A stretch of DNA of 64,000 nt from Clostridioides sp. ES-S-0054-01 (GCA_021561035.1 CP067346.1:1519001-1583000), one strand, 5' to 3'. Positions 46,461 through 56,282 are shown, counted from the stretch's first letter. Program-made: numbers and translations. The notes: generated by a model not told the origin, from the sequence alone.

Positions 46461-47405
46461 ATGAAGTTTTTGAGGATTGAAGATGAAGTTATTTATTCTA
46501 AAAAAAGATATAAATTAAAAAAAGAAATAGATAAACTTTTTTTAGATGAAGAATATTTTCAAATAGAGCCACAATTGTTTGAAGAATACGATGAATTTAC
46601 AACTATAAACAATAAAATTCCAGAAGAATCTATGGTAAAGGTTGTAAATGGAAAAGTAATGGTACTTAGAGCTGACATAACTACAAGTATAATAAAAAGC
46701 CTTGTACCAAGATGGGAAGATGGTTTAAAGCTTAAGCTTTTTTATAATTCGTCAATATATAAAAATAAAAATACTGTTGGAATAAAAGAAATAAGACAAA
46801 TAGGTTGCGAGTATCTAGGAGAATCTTCTGTAGAAGCAGATAGAGAAGTAGTAAAATTAGCTCTTAAGATACTTGAAAAATACAATAATAATTTTATCTT
46901 AGAGGTTGGAAGTAGTAAGTATATTCATGGTTTGTTAGAGGAATTAAATTTAAATAAGAATTGTGAAAATCAAATTAAAAATTTACTATATACGAAGAAC
47001 ACTCATGAATTAAAAGTATATATTGAAGAGCTAAAAATTAAGAGTGAAGTAAAAGAATTATTCTCAAATATTTTAAGTTTACAAGGAAATTTATACAACG
47101 TTATTGAAAAATCAAAAAAATTCTATTGTAATAATAAGATGAAGCAAGCTCTTGAAGAATTAAAGCAAGTGAATAATTTAATTGAGGAATGTAATTTTTT
47201 GGATAAGGCTAGATTCGATTTATCAATGGTTACAATGCTTGACTATTATGAAGGTATTATGTTTAGAGGATACTACCCAAATTCATATAAAGAAATTCTT
47301 AGTGGTGGAAGATATGATTCTTTAACTAAAGAATATGGAAAAGAAATTCCGGCTATTGGATTTACATTAAGTGTTGATGAACTAATGAAGTATGTATATA
47401 AATAA
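46461..47405 (+). CDS. hisZ: HisZ, regulatory subunit of ATP phosphoribosyltransferase
   Basis: The protein has 314 residues and resembles histidyl-tRNA synthetase without the tRNA-binding part. The VLRADITTSIIKSLVPRW segment (about 71-88) and the closing GGRYDSLTKEYGKEIPAIGFTLSVDEL are typical. HisZ is required by the short form of HisG, which is the next gene. It is somewhat shorter than many HisZ proteins (about 320-400). GAGGGTGAG precedes the ATG. It is the first structural gene behind the attenuator. Confidence 0.9.
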   Translation: MKFLRIEDEVIYSKKRYKLKKEIDKLFLDEEYFQIEPQLFEEYDEFTTINNKIPEESMVKVVNGKVMVLRADITTSIIKSLVPRWEDGLKLKLFYNSSIYKNKNTVGIKEIRQIGCEYLGESSVEADREVVKLALKILEKYNNNFILEVGSSKYIHGLLEELNLNKNCENQIKNLLYTKNTHELKVYIEELKIKSEVKELFSNILSLQGNLYNVIEKSKKFYCNNKMKQALEELKQVNNLIEECNFLDKARFDLSMVTMLDYYEGIMFRGYYPNSYKEILSGGRYDSLTKEYGKEIPAIGFTLSVDELMKYVYK

Positions 47406-47426
47406 GATTGAAAAGGAGCGATTATT

Positions 47427-48053
47427 TTGGATTATTTGACTATAGCACTGGCAAAAGGAAGAATTGAAGGAGAATCATTTAAAAAATTAAAAAAAATGGG
47501 TTTGGGAGATAGTATAGACATAGATACAAGAAAACTAATCTTTAAAGATGAAGAAAATAAAATCATATATATACATGTCAAACCATCAGATGTAGTTACA
47601 TACGTTGAAAAAGGAGTCGCTGACCTTGGTATAGCAGGTAAAGATACTATTTTAGAGAATGAGACAGATGTATATGAAATATATGATTTAGGTTTTGGTA
47701 AGTGTAAATTTGCTGTAGCAGGATTAAAAGGAGATAGCATATATAGAGAAGATGAGTATCTAAAAGTGGCAACAAAGTATCCCAATATAGCAAAAAAGTA
47801 TTTTAAAGAGAAGGGTCAAAAAATTGAAATAATAAAATTAAATGGTTCTGTAGAACTGGCTCCAATAGTAGGACTATCAGATGTAATTGTAGATATTGTT
47901 GAGACTGGCAATACACTTAAAGCAAATGGTCTTGAAATATTAGAAGATATATGCAATATAAGTGCTAGAATTATATCAAATAGAGCTAGTTATAGATTTA
48001 AATATGAACAAATTCAAAATATAATTCGTTTATTTGAAGGACTCGATAACTAA
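47427..48053 (+). CDS. hisG: ATP phosphoribosyltransferase, short form
   Basis: HisG catalyses the first step of histidine synthesis, joining ATP and PRPP. The 208-residue length is that of the short form, which lacks the C-terminal regulatory domain and depends on HisZ. Motifs are LTIALAKGRIEGESFKKL at the start, DLGIAGKDTILE (about 65) and the PRPP loop IVDIVETGNTLKANGLE (about 155). The TTG start at 47427 is behind AAAGGAG. Confidence 0.95.
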   Translation: MDYLTIALAKGRIEGESFKKLKKMGLGDSIDIDTRKLIFKDEENKIIYIHVKPSDVVTYVEKGVADLGIAGKDTILENETDVYEIYDLGFGKCKFAVAGLKGDSIYREDEYLKVATKYPNIAKKYFKEKGQKIEIIKLNGSVELAPIVGLSDVIVDIVETGNTLKANGLEILEDICNISARIISNRASYRFKYEQIQNIIRLFEGLDN

Positions 48054-48086
48054 AATACAACTGAGATTTATAAGGAGGGGTTTAAA

Positions 48087-49136
48087 TTGAGAGAAAAAGA
48101 AAGTATAAGAGAGTTAAAGGGGTATGAACCAAATCACGTAAACTGTAAAGTAAAACTTGATGCAAACGAAGGAAGTAGGAAGTTGTTTAAGTATCTTATT
48201 AAAGAGATTTCAGATAGTGATATAGATTTAAATTTATATCCTGAAGATTCTTATAGTGATTTAAAAGAATCTATAATAGATTACATAAGTATTTCTGGAG
48301 TAAGTAAGAAAAACCTTCTAGTAGGAAACGGTTCAAGTGAGATAATTGATTTAATAATACATACTTTTGTAGATAAAGATGAAGTAATATTGAGTTTCTC
48401 TCCAAGTTTTAGTATGTATTCTATATATAGTCAAATAAATGGTTCTAAATTTATAGGTGTTGAAAGTGATGAAAATTTAGTTATAAATATAGATAATGTA
48501 ATTGAAAAAGTGAAGGAAAATAATCCAAAGATAGTAATTGTATGCAATCCTAATAATCCAACTGGAACAATACTAAAGAAGGACGATATAATAAAGCTTT
48601 TAGATTCAACTGATAGCCTAGTAGTTTTGGATGAAGCATATATGGATTTTGGTGAAGAAAGCATGTTGAGTGACGTTTTTAAATATGAAAATCTAATAGT
48701 TCTTAGAACTTTGTCAAAGGCATTTGGATTGGCTGGAATAAGAACAGGATATATGTTATCTAATAGTAGTTTAATAAATTCTGTTGAAAAGGTAAGACCT
48801 CCATATAATTTAAATTCATTATCAGATTTTATTGCTACAAGAGCACTTAGAAATAAAGATATAGTAAAGGATTATATAAAGGAAGTAAAAGAGGAAAGAG
48901 AAGTTTTATATAAAGAAATGCTTAGTATAGGAATTAGGGCATATAAATCACAAGCAAATTTTATATTATTTTATTCTGAAATCGAAAATTTATCACAAAA
49001 ACTTATTGATAGAGGAGTTTTAATAAGAAAATTTGGTGGAAAGTTAGAAAATTATTATAGAGTTACAATTGGCGATAAAGAAGAAAATGATATATTTATA
49101 GATGCTATAAGAGACATTTTGGAAAAGGAGAAATAG
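48087..49136 (+). CDS. hisC: Histidinol-phosphate aminotransferase
   Basis: This 349-residue fold-type-I PLP enzyme converts imidazole-acetol phosphate to histidinol phosphate. Landmarks are LDANEG, NPNNPTGT (about 155), LDEAYMDFGEES and the PLP lysine in LRTLSKAFGLAGIRTGYM (about 205). The TTG start is supported by AAGGAGGGG. It ends 2 bp before hisB. The closely related cobalamin enzyme CobD is excluded by the operon. Confidence 0.95.
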   Translation: MREKESIRELKGYEPNHVNCKVKLDANEGSRKLFKYLIKEISDSDIDLNLYPEDSYSDLKESIIDYISISGVSKKNLLVGNGSSEIIDLIIHTFVDKDEVILSFSPSFSMYSIYSQINGSKFIGVESDENLVINIDNVIEKVKENNPKIVIVCNPNNPTGTILKKDDIIKLLDSTDSLVVLDEAYMDFGEESMLSDVFKYENLIVLRTLSKAFGLAGIRTGYMLSNSSLINSVEKVRPPYNLNSLSDFIATRALRNKDIVKDYIKEVKEEREVLYKEMLSIGIRAYKSQANFILFYSEIENLSQKLIDRGVLIRKFGGKLENYYRVTIGDKEENDIFIDAIRDILEKEK

Positions 49137-49138
49137 GT

Positions 49139-49717
49139 ATGAGAATTTGGAGGATAGAAAGAAATACTCTTGAAACACAGATTTCAGTGGAACTAAATGT
49201 TGATGGCTCTGGTAAATCTGAAATAGATACTGGAATAGGATTTTTAGACCATATGCTTACTTTAATGGCATTTCATGGCAAGTTCGATTTAAAAGTGCTT
49301 TGTAAAGGGGATACATATGTAGATGACCACCATAGTGTGGAAGATATAGGTATAGCTATAGGTGAAGCATTTAAAAATGCTCTAGGTGATAAAAAAGGAA
49401 TAAGAAGATATTCTAATATCTATATACCTATGGATGAATCTCTATCAATGGTAGCAATAGATATAAGCAATAGACCATATCTTGTATTTAACGCTAAATT
49501 TGATACTCAAATGATTGGTAGTATGAGTACTCAATGTTTTAAAGAATTTTTCAGAGCTTTTGTAAATGAATCTAGAGTAACACTACATATTAATCTTTTA
49601 TATGGAGAAAATGACCATCATAAGATAGAAAGTATCTTTAAAGCATTTGCAAGAGCTTTAAAAGAAGGTAGTGAAATAGTTTCTAATGAGATAGTATCTT
49701 CAAAGGGGGTTTTGTAG
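49139..49717 (+). CDS. hisB: Imidazoleglycerol-phosphate dehydratase
   Basis: This 192-residue single-domain HisB has the manganese-binding repeats DDHHSVEDIG (about 62) and DHHKIES (about 161), and the GIGFLDHML start motif. The phosphatase domain found in the enterobacterial bifunctional HisB is absent, so histidinol phosphatase must be a separate protein elsewhere. AAAGGAGAAATAGG lies before the ATG. It overlaps nothing and is spaced 1 bp from hisH. Confidence 0.95.
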   Translation: MRIWRIERNTLETQISVELNVDGSGKSEIDTGIGFLDHMLTLMAFHGKFDLKVLCKGDTYVDDHHSVEDIGIAIGEAFKNALGDKKGIRRYSNIYIPMDESLSMVAIDISNRPYLVFNAKFDTQMIGSMSTQCFKEFFRAFVNESRVTLHINLLYGENDHHKIESIFKAFARALKEGSEIVSNEIVSSKGVL

Positions 49718-49718
49718 A

Positions 49719-50324
49719 ATGAATATAATAGTAGACTATGGTCTTGGAAATATAGATTCTGTGTCTAGAGGTTTCAGAAAAGCTGGAATAGAAACTAAAA
49801 TTTCTAGTGATATAAATGAGATAAAGAATGCTGATTCACTTATACTTCCAGGAGTTGGAGCTTTTAGAGATTCTATAAGTGCCTTAGATAAACTAGGCTT
49901 GATAACGATAATAAAACAACATGTTTCTAAGGGGAAATTTATGATAGGTATATGTTTAGGAATGCAGTTGCTTTATGAAAAAAGTTATGAGTATGGAGAA
50001 TATGAAGGATTAGGGCTTATAAAAGGAAGTATTGATAAACTGGATATAAGTTTAAAAGTGCCACATATGGGATGGAATAATCTAAAATTTAGTAAGGCAA
50101 ATGATGATATACTTAAGTATATAAACGAAGATGACTATGTATACTTTGTTCACTCATATTATGCAAATTCATCAAATGACGAACTAATTGCATTTTCAGA
50201 GTATGAAAAGAAAATTCCTGCTATTGTTAGAAAAGGTAATGTATATGGTATACAATTTCATCCTGAAAAAAGTGGAGAAGTAGGTTTAAATATATTAAGA
50301 GCATATGGGGAGATGATAAAATGA
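49719..50324 (+). CDS. hisH: Imidazole glycerol phosphate synthase, glutaminase subunit
   Basis: This 201-residue class I glutamine amidotransferase delivers ammonia to HisF. The nucleophile Cys is in MIGICLGMQLLYE (about residue 78), and the His-Glu pair is in GIQFHPEKSGEVG (about 182-184). The motif YGLGNIDSV is at the N-terminus. Its stop overlaps the hisA start by four bases, so translation is coupled. Confidence 0.95.
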   Translation: MNIIVDYGLGNIDSVSRGFRKAGIETKISSDINEIKNADSLILPGVGAFRDSISALDKLGLITIIKQHVSKGKFMIGICLGMQLLYEKSYEYGEYEGLGLIKGSIDKLDISLKVPHMGWNNLKFSKANDDILKYINEDDYVYFVHSYYANSSNDELIAFSEYEKKIPAIVRKGNVYGIQFHPEKSGEVGLNILRAYGEMIK

Positions 50325-51043
50325 TAATATTTCCAGCAATAGATATAAAAGATAATAAATGTATAAGACTCACTCAAGGAGAGTTTGACAAAGTAAATGT
50401 ATATTATGATAATCCATTAGAAGTAGCATATAAATGGAAAAATGAAGGAGCAGAATACATACATATAGTAGATTTAAATGGAGCTAGAAGTGAATTTGGT
50501 GTAAATACCAAAATAATTGAGGATATAGCAAACAATATAGATATACCTATTCAAGTTGGTGGTGGAGTTAGAGATAAGGAAAAAGTCAAAAGTTTAATAA
50601 ATGCTGGTGTTACTAGAGTGATATTAGGTAGTATAGCTATTGAAAATTTAAATTTGGTTGAAGAATTGGTCAATGAATATAAAAATAAAATTGTAGTTTC
50701 TATAGATGCTAAAGATGGAAAGGTAGCAGTTAGAGGTTGGGAAGTTTTAAGTAATGTAGACTCCTTAACATTATGTAAACAACTTGAAAAGATAGGTGTG
50801 CAAACTATTGTTTATACAGATATATCAAAAGATGGGATGTTGCAAGGTCCAAATTTTGATATATATGAAAAAATAGCAAAGGAAACGTCATTAAATGTTA
50901 TTGCTTCTGGAGGAGTAACTTCTATAGAGGATGTAAAAAGACTGAAAGATATGAACTTATATGGTGCAATAATAGGTAAGGCACTTTATGATAAAAAGAT
51001 AGATTTTAAGGAGGCACAACGATTATGCTTACTAGAAGAATAA
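50321..51043 (+). CDS. hisA: ProFAR isomerase
   Basis: This 240-residue TIM barrel converts 5'-ProFAR to PRFAR. The catalytic Asp pair is Asp8 in AIDIKDNK and Asp near 128 in [14 protein letters not shown]. The phosphate loops QVGGGVRDK and IASGGVTS are present. It overlaps hisH by 4 and hisF by 19 bases. Confidence 0.95.
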   Translation: MIIFPAIDIKDNKCIRLTQGEFDKVNVYYDNPLEVAYKWKNEGAEYIHIVDLNGARSEFGVNTKIIEDIANNIDIPIQVGGGVRDKEKVKSLINAGVTRVILGSIAIENLNLVEELVNEYKNKIVVSIDAKDGKVAVRGWEVLSNVDSLTLCKQLEKIGVQTIVYTDISKDGMLQGPNFDIYEKIAKETSLNVIASGGVTSIEDVKRLKDMNLYGAIIGKALYDKKIDFKEAQRLCLLEE

Positions 51044-51783
51044 TACCTTGTCTAGATGTAAGAAATGGAAGAGTTGTAAAAGGAAAAAAATTCAAAGATA
51101 TAGTAGATGTTGACAGTCCAGAAGTACTTGGAAAATTTTATAGTGATTGTGGCGCAGATGAACTTGTATTCTATGATATAACTGCATCAAATGAAGAGAG
51201 AAAGACATCCTTAGAATTTGTGACAAAAGTTGCAGAAAATATAAATATACCATTTTGTGTTGGTGGAGGAGTGAATAAATTAGAAGATTTTACTGATATT
51301 TTAAGAAAAGGTGCTGATAAAGTTTCTATAAATTCATCAGCAGTTAAAAATCCTGAATTAATAAGAGAAGCTTCATTAAAATTTGGAGCACAATGTGTTG
51401 TTTTATCGATAGATGCAAAGAAAAATGAAGAGGGTTCATGGAGTGTATATATCAAAGGTGGAAGAGAAAAGACTAATCTGGATGCAATTGAGTGGGCTGT
51501 TAAAGGCGTAGAACTTGGGGCAGGAGAAATTGTTGTAAATAGCATGGATGAAGATGGAATGAAAAATGGATACGATATAGAATTATTATCAAAAATAACT
51601 TCTTTAGTAAATGTACCTGTCATAGCATCTGGAGGTGCTGGAAAAATGGAAGATTTTTATGAGGCAGTTAAAAAGTCTGATGTAGATGGAATTTTAGCAG
51701 CATCTGTTTTTCATTTTGGTGAGATAAAAATAAATGATTTAAAGAAATATTTAAAAAGCATGGGTGTAGAAGTAAGATTATAA
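51025..51783 (+). CDS. hisF: Imidazole glycerol phosphate synthase, cyclase subunit
   Basis: This 252-residue TIM barrel pairs with HisH to make IGP and AICAR. Catalytic Asp11 is in [14 protein letters not shown] and Asp near 130 in LSIDAKKNE. Phosphate loops are CVGGGVNK and IASGGAGK. The start lies inside the end of hisA behind AAGGAGGC. Confidence 0.95.
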   Translation: MLTRRIIPCLDVRNGRVVKGKKFKDIVDVDSPEVLGKFYSDCGADELVFYDITASNEERKTSLEFVTKVAENINIPFCVGGGVNKLEDFTDILRKGADKVSINSSAVKNPELIREASLKFGAQCVVLSIDAKKNEEGSWSVYIKGGREKTNLDAIEWAVKGVELGAGEIVVNSMDEDGMKNGYDIELLSKITSLVNVPVIASGGAGKMEDFYEAVKKSDVDGILAASVFHFGEIKINDLKKYLKSMGVEVRL

Positions 51784-51811
51784 GTTAAATACCTAAAAGG
51801 AGATTAGAAAG

Positions 51812-52480
51812 ATGGATAATAAATGTAACAATGTATACAGTGATGAAGTAGAAGAATTTATAAGAAGTGTAAAATTTGATGATAAAGGGTTAGTTCCTGT
51901 TGTTGTTCAAGAGGTAGTGAGTAAAGATGTACTGATGTTAGCATATATGAATAAAGATGCTATAAGGAGAACCTTAAAAGATAAAGTGGCTTGCTATTTT
52001 AGTAGAAGTAGACAAGAACTTTGGGTTAAAGGTGAGACGTCTGGTAATACTCAAAAAGTGGTTAAGATGTCTTATGATTGTGATGTAGATACTATACTAC
52101 TTTTTGTTGAACAAACTGGTGTAGCTTGTCATACAGGAAATTATTCTTGTTTTTATAGAGATTTATTTGATGATACTGCTAAAATGGAGTTTGAAGTACA
52201 AAAAAATATATTGAAAGAATTATATGATTTAATTAATGAAAGAAAAAGTAATCCGGTTGAAGGTTCTTACACTAATTATCTTTTTGAAAAAGGTATAGAT
52301 AAGATTCTTAAAAAAATAGGTGAAGAGAGCAGTGAGGTAATTATAGCATCAAAGAATACAGATAAAAGTGAACTCATTTATGAAATTAGCGATTTAGTAT
52401 ATCATACATTGGTTTTAATGATAGAAAAAGATGTTGAAATTGATGAAATAAAAAAAGAATTACTTAAAAGAAGAAAATAG
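51812..52480 (+). CDS. hisI: Bifunctional PR-AMP cyclohydrolase / PR-ATP pyrophosphatase
   Basis: This 222-residue HisIE fusion catalyses the second and third steps of the pathway. The N-terminal half has the HisI motifs [26 protein letters not shown] and the metal site DCDVDTIL with [10 protein letters not shown]. From about residue 130 the HisE part begins, with the acidic helix motif [15 protein letters not shown] and [12 protein letters not shown]. It is the last gene of the operon, ahead of a strong terminator. No hisD follows. Confidence 0.95.
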   Translation: MDNKCNNVYSDEVEEFIRSVKFDDKGLVPVVVQEVVSKDVLMLAYMNKDAIRRTLKDKVACYFSRSRQELWVKGETSGNTQKVVKMSYDCDVDTILLFVEQTGVACHTGNYSCFYRDLFDDTAKMEFEVQKNILKELYDLINERKSNPVEGSYTNYLFEKGIDKILKKIGEESSEVIIASKNTDKSELIYEISDLVYHTLVLMIEKDVEIDEIKKELLKRRK

Positions 52481-52503
52481 AATAAGATAGATTGATGGAA
52501 AAT

Positions 52504-52547
52504 AAGAAAATATACCGCTTTTAATAAAAAGTGGTATATTTTCTTAT
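52504..52547 (+). terminator. Terminator of the his operon
   Basis: AAGAAAATATACC(GCTTTT) pairs with (AAAAGT)GGTATATTTTCTT, a nearly perfect 19-bp stem followed by ATTTTAT. Confidence 0.88.
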
Positions 52548-53274
52548 TTTATATTTTCGATTTATAGAATAATATTTAAATTACTTGCTAAAATTAACTA
52601 TATATATAATTTATTAATAAAATAATTGTAGTACATTATTTATTTTAGAAAAAATATAATTATCTAATTATATTTAAGGATAATAATATGAAAATAATTT
52701 TTATATTAAAAATATGAATGAAAATCGTGGGTTTTATTAAAAAATATATTTATATTTCAACATATAAAAGGAGTTTTCAAACATAATATTTCATTTTTAA
52801 ATAAAAAATAAAATATTAGTTTTGATTTCTGGTTTAAATTGGGTTATAATAAATTGTCAAATTATTTATTACTATAAAATAGACTATAAAACAAGCAAAA
52901 ATCATACTATTATGTAAAAGACATTAAGAATAGAAAGTTACAGAAAGAAGTCAAAATGTTTTTGAAAAATAGTGAAATTTTATTGCAAAAAATTTAGAAT
53001 GATTTCAACTTAATAGTTATAATGTATTTTTAGTGTTATAAATATACAATATATATTATACAGTATAAAAAATATATTTACTTTTACGAAATATTATTAC
53101 ATTTGGATTTATAATTTTTTAAAATATTTTGAACTAGAATAAAAGTAAAAGATTACAAAAGTTGAGTATAGTTTATTTTAATAGATAATAAAACTGTTTT
53201 TCTATAATATTGGCATAATATGTGATTATTTAACTATGAAATTAAAATTAAATAGGATTAAGTAGGAGGAAAAA
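52548..53274. other. AT-rich 727-bp intergenic region
   Basis: I see no gene, RNA structure or repeat that I can support here. It must carry the promoter of the permease gene, but the many TATAAT-like strings make a single choice unsafe. Confidence 0.4.
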
Positions 53275-54603
53275 ATGGGAAGTAATGAACTAAAAAAGAC
53301 TCTTGGCGTATCAGCAGCATTATCAACTGTTGTTGGTTCCGTTATAGGAGCTGGTGTGTTTTTTAAACCACAAGCAGTCTATACATTAACTGGAGGAGCT
53401 CCAGGTCTTGGTATATTGGCGTGGTTAATAGCTGGAATGATAACTATAACAGCTGGTCTTACAGCTGCAGAGGTATCAGTTGCGATACCAAAGACTGGTG
53501 GAATGATGGTATATATAAAAGAAATTTATGGAGAAAAATTAGGTTTTTTAACTGGATGGATGCAAACTGTATTATTCTATCCTGGGATGGTGGCAGCATT
53601 AGGTGTTATATTTGGAGAACAAGCATCAGCGCTAATTGGTAGTCCATCACTGTTACTTCCAATAGCAATTGGAATTATAGTAATAGTTGCAGGGCTTAAT
53701 ATGCTAGGTTCAAAAACTGGAGGAGTTATACAGACAGTTTCTACAATTTGTAAATTAATACCACTTATTTTAATAATGATTGTTGGATTTATTAAAGGTG
53801 GTGGAGATAATCCAATACTTACACCTATAGTTGGTGAAGGATTAAGTCTAGGGAGTGTATTAGGTCAAGTTTTAATTGCTATATTATTTGCATTTGATGG
53901 ATGGATGAATGTTGGGACTTTAGCTGGAGAAATGAAGAATCCTGGAAAAGACCTTCCAAAAGCTATAATAGGTGGATTATCAGTTGTTATGGCTGTTTAT
54001 TTTATAATAAACTTAGCATATCTTTGGGTATTACCAGCTAATGAATTAGCAAATTATGCTTCTCCTGCATCAGCAGTTGCTGAAGTTATATTTGGTTCAA
54101 TAGGTGGAAAAATAATATCCGTAGGTATATTAATTTCAGTGTTCGGAGCATTAAATGGATTTTTACTAACTGGTTCAAGGGTGGCATATACTTTAGCTAC
54201 AGATAAGACTTTACCAAAATATAGTATATTTTCTAAATTAAATTCTGCTCAAGTTCCAGCAAACGCTATAACATTAGTATCTGTTATTGCATCTATATAT
54301 GCTTTATCGGGTCAATTTAATTTATTAACTGACTTAGCTGTATTTGCTACTTGGATATTCTATGTATTAACATTTATAGGAGTAATGAAACTTAGAAAGA
54401 CTCATCCAGATATACCAAGAGAGTATAAAGTACCATTATATCCGATTGTTCCAATAATAGCTATAGCAAGTGGTATATTTGTTGTAGTTAATCAATTATG
54501 TTTTGCAGGTATGAAAACTACTATGATATCTATAGGAGGTCTTATAATAACGGTTATCGGATTACCAGTGTATGCTTATATGACTAAAGGGATAAAAAGA
54601 TAG
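53275..54603 (+). CDS. APC-family amino acid permease
   Basis: This 442-residue transporter has twelve predicted helices. The APC motif is in VVGSVIGAGVFFKPQAVY (about residue 20) and the conserved ILFAFDGWMNVGTLAGEMKNP (about 204-224). It resembles the SteT/YfnA-like Ser/Thr or L-type exchangers. The exact substrate cannot be read. AGGAGG precedes the ATG. Its terminator-like hairpin downstream is split by an insertion element. Confidence 0.88.
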   Translation: MGSNELKKTLGVSAALSTVVGSVIGAGVFFKPQAVYTLTGGAPGLGILAWLIAGMITITAGLTAAEVSVAIPKTGGMMVYIKEIYGEKLGFLTGWMQTVLFYPGMVAALGVIFGEQASALIGSPSLLLPIAIGIIVIVAGLNMLGSKTGGVIQTVSTICKLIPLILIMIVGFIKGGGDNPILTPIVGEGLSLGSVLGQVLIAILFAFDGWMNVGTLAGEMKNPGKDLPKAIIGGLSVVMAVYFIINLAYLWVLPANELANYASPASAVAEVIFGSIGGKIISVGILISVFGALNGFLLTGSRVAYTLATDKTLPKYSIFSKLNSAQVPANAITLVSVIASIYALSGQFNLLTDLAVFATWIFYVLTFIGVMKLRKTHPDIPREYKVPLYPIVPIIAIASGIFVVVNQLCFAGMKTTMISIGGLIITVIGLPVYAYMTKGIKR

Positions 54604-54722
54604 TCTAAGTAGTTTACAAATGCTTTATAATTATTTAAAAAATAAAAGTGGCTATCTCAAAATAGAGATTGTACTGCACCCCAATTGTTGGACTAAAAAT
54701 CTAATGATTGGGGTGTTTCTAT

Positions 54723-55244
54723 ATGGCTAAATACGATTTTAATTTCAAATTAAAAGTAGTTAAGTCCTATTTAAATAGAGAAGGAGGATATGCTTCAATA
54801 GCAAAACAATATGGAGTTGCTAGCCATTCTCAAGTTGAAAGATGGGTTAATACGTATAATACATTAGGAGAGGATGGACTAAAAAGAAAAAATAAAAATA
54901 CTTTTTATACTATACAGTTCAAGCTAGATGTTATAAACTATATGATAACAACTAAATCTAGTGCACAAGAAGTCGCTAACCATTTTGGAATGAACAATAG
55001 TACACTTATAGCAATATGGAAACAAAAACTTTTACATGGTGGTGTCGATGCCTTGTCTAAAACGAAAGGAAGACCATCAATGAATAAAAACAAAAACACT
55101 AAAGAAAAAAATAAATTAACAAGAGAACAAGAATTAGAATATGAAAATAAACTTTTAAAAGCGGAGCTTGCATTTCTAAAAAAGTTGCGTGCTTCAGGGA
55201 TGAATGTTCCCGAAAGGTTAAAAAACAATACGAAGCAAAAGTAA
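54723..55244 (+). CDS. IS150-type transposase OrfA
   Basis: The protein (173 residues) has two helix-turn-helix units (VVKSYLNREGGYASIAKQYG and NYMITTKSSAQEVANHFG) and a C-terminal leucine-zipper-like coil (REQELEYENKLLKAELAFLKKL, about 137-158). It binds the element's ends. It ends just after the slippery site, so ribosomes either stop here or shift into orfB. I chose ATG 54723 over an upstream TTG. Confidence 0.88.
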   Translation: MAKYDFNFKLKVVKSYLNREGGYASIAKQYGVASHSQVERWVNTYNTLGEDGLKRKNKNTFYTIQFKLDVINYMITTKSSAQEVANHFGMNNSTLIAIWKQKLLHGGVDALSKTKGRPSMNKNKNTKEKNKLTREQELEYENKLLKAELAFLKKLRASGMNVPERLKNNTKQK

Positions 55245-56125
55245 TTTATGATCTTCGTAAGGACTTTAAACTCTCCATTCTTCTTGAAGCTACTAAATTT
55301 CCTAAATCAACATATATGTATTGCCAGAAGAGATTTGATATTGAAAATCCAGATAAAGATATTGAAGAAAAAATCATGTCTATTTTTAAAGAACACAATG
55401 GCAGATATGGCTATCGCCGAATTACAGCTACATTAAAAAATAGTGGTATCCTTATTAATCAAAAGAAAGTTAGACGTATTATGAGAAAATTAGAACTTAA
55501 ATGCATAGCATTTTCTCGTAAATTACGTAAATATAATTCCTATAAAGGTACAATTGGTAAGGTAAAAAATAATAAAATAAATAGAAGATTTAAAACATCA
55601 ATTCCACATCAGAAAATAACAACTGATACATCAGAATTTAAAATATATACTACTGATAAAAATGGAAATTTAATTATAAAAAAAGCATATCTCGATCCAT
55701 TTTTAGATATGTTTAATGGAGAAGTTTTATCATTTAGTATCTCAGATAGACCTAATTTTAAATCAATAAGTGATGCTTTAAATGAAACCATCAATATTAC
55801 AAAAGATTGTCCTTATAGAAGAACTTTTCACTCAGACCAAGGTTGGGCATATCAAATGAATAAGTATGGCAAAACACTTAAGAAAAATAAAATATTTCAA
55901 AGTATGTCTCGTAAGGGTACATGCCTTGATAATTCTCCTATGGAAAATTTCTTTGGAATAATGAAGCAAGAAATGTATTATAGAAAAACATATAAAAGTT
56001 TCAACGAATTAAAGACAGCTATAACAGAATATATTTACTATTATAATAACAAAAGAATTAAAGAAAAATTAAATTGGCGTAGCCCTGTTAAATATAGACT
56101 TGAATATGAATCTAAAGTTACATAA
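55217..56125 (+). CDS. IS150-type transposase OrfB (DDE integrase part, made by frameshifting)
   Basis: This reading frame lies -1 to orfA. The HTH_21 segment (about 55379-55490, GRYGYRRITATLKNSGI) precedes the integrase core. Catalytic residues are Asp in ITTDTSEFKI, Asp in TFHSDQGWAYQ and Glu in DNSPMENFFGIMKQEMYY, the usual D,D(35)E spacing. An internal ATG at 55316 exists but has no ribosome site, so a fused OrfAB product is more likely. The frame looks intact. Confidence 0.88.
   Translation, partial: VKKQYEAKVIYDLRKDFKLSILLEATKFPKSTYMYCQKRFDIENPDKDIEEKIMSIFKEHNGRYGYRRITATLKNSGILINQKKVRRIMRKLELKCIAFSRKLRKYNSYKGTIGKVKNNKINRRFKTSIPHQKITTDTSEFKIYTTDKNGNLIIKKAYLDPFLDMFNGEVLSFSISDRPNFKSISDALNETINITKDCPYRRTFHSDQGWAYQMNKYGKTLKKNKIFQSMSRKGTCLDNSPMENFFGIMKQEMYYRKTYKSFNELKTAITEYIYYYNNKRIKEKLNWRSPVKYRLEYESKVT
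55220..55226 (+). other. Slippery heptamer A AAA AAC for -1 frameshifting
   Basis: In the orfA frame the codons read TTA AAA AAC. The heptamer A_AAA_AAC lies six codons before the orfA stop and enters the orfB frame when ribosomes slip back by one. This is the standard way IS3 elements make transposase. Confidence 0.75.
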
Positions 56126-56282
56126 AGTAAAAAAACAGGAATGAAAATTCCATTCCTGTATAAAGTCCAACTTTTGGGTCTCAGTACAGATAAGCCTTTT
56201 TTCATTGTTAAAATGATAAAAATATATTTGATTTCATACAAAAAAGAGTGTCTCATTAACTAAAAAGTTCATTTTGAGACAC

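Larger units (their letters stand above)
54670..56188 (+). mobile_element. IS3-family (IS150-type) insertion sequence, 1519 bp
   Basis: Terminal imperfect inverted repeats start TGTACTG and include GTTGGACT (left 54670-54694, right 56164-56188). A 3-bp direct repeat GAT flanks it (54667-54669 and 56189-56191), as expected for target duplication. It encodes overlapping orfA and orfB with a frameshift signal and an intact DDE core, so it may be active. Confidence 0.9.
54649..56282 (-). mobile_element. MITE-like repeat, copy B, interrupted by an insertion element
   Basis: Outside the inserted element, 54649-54669 plus 56189-56282 form one repeat on the minus strand. It matches copy A at 33438-33555 (69/72 identity over 56211-56282). 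Its ends are GTGTCTCAAAAT and ATTTTGAGATAGCCAC. The uninterrupted sequence would contain GGCTATCTC paired with GAGAT(A)AGCC plus six T, a terminator for the permease gene. Confidence 0.7.
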
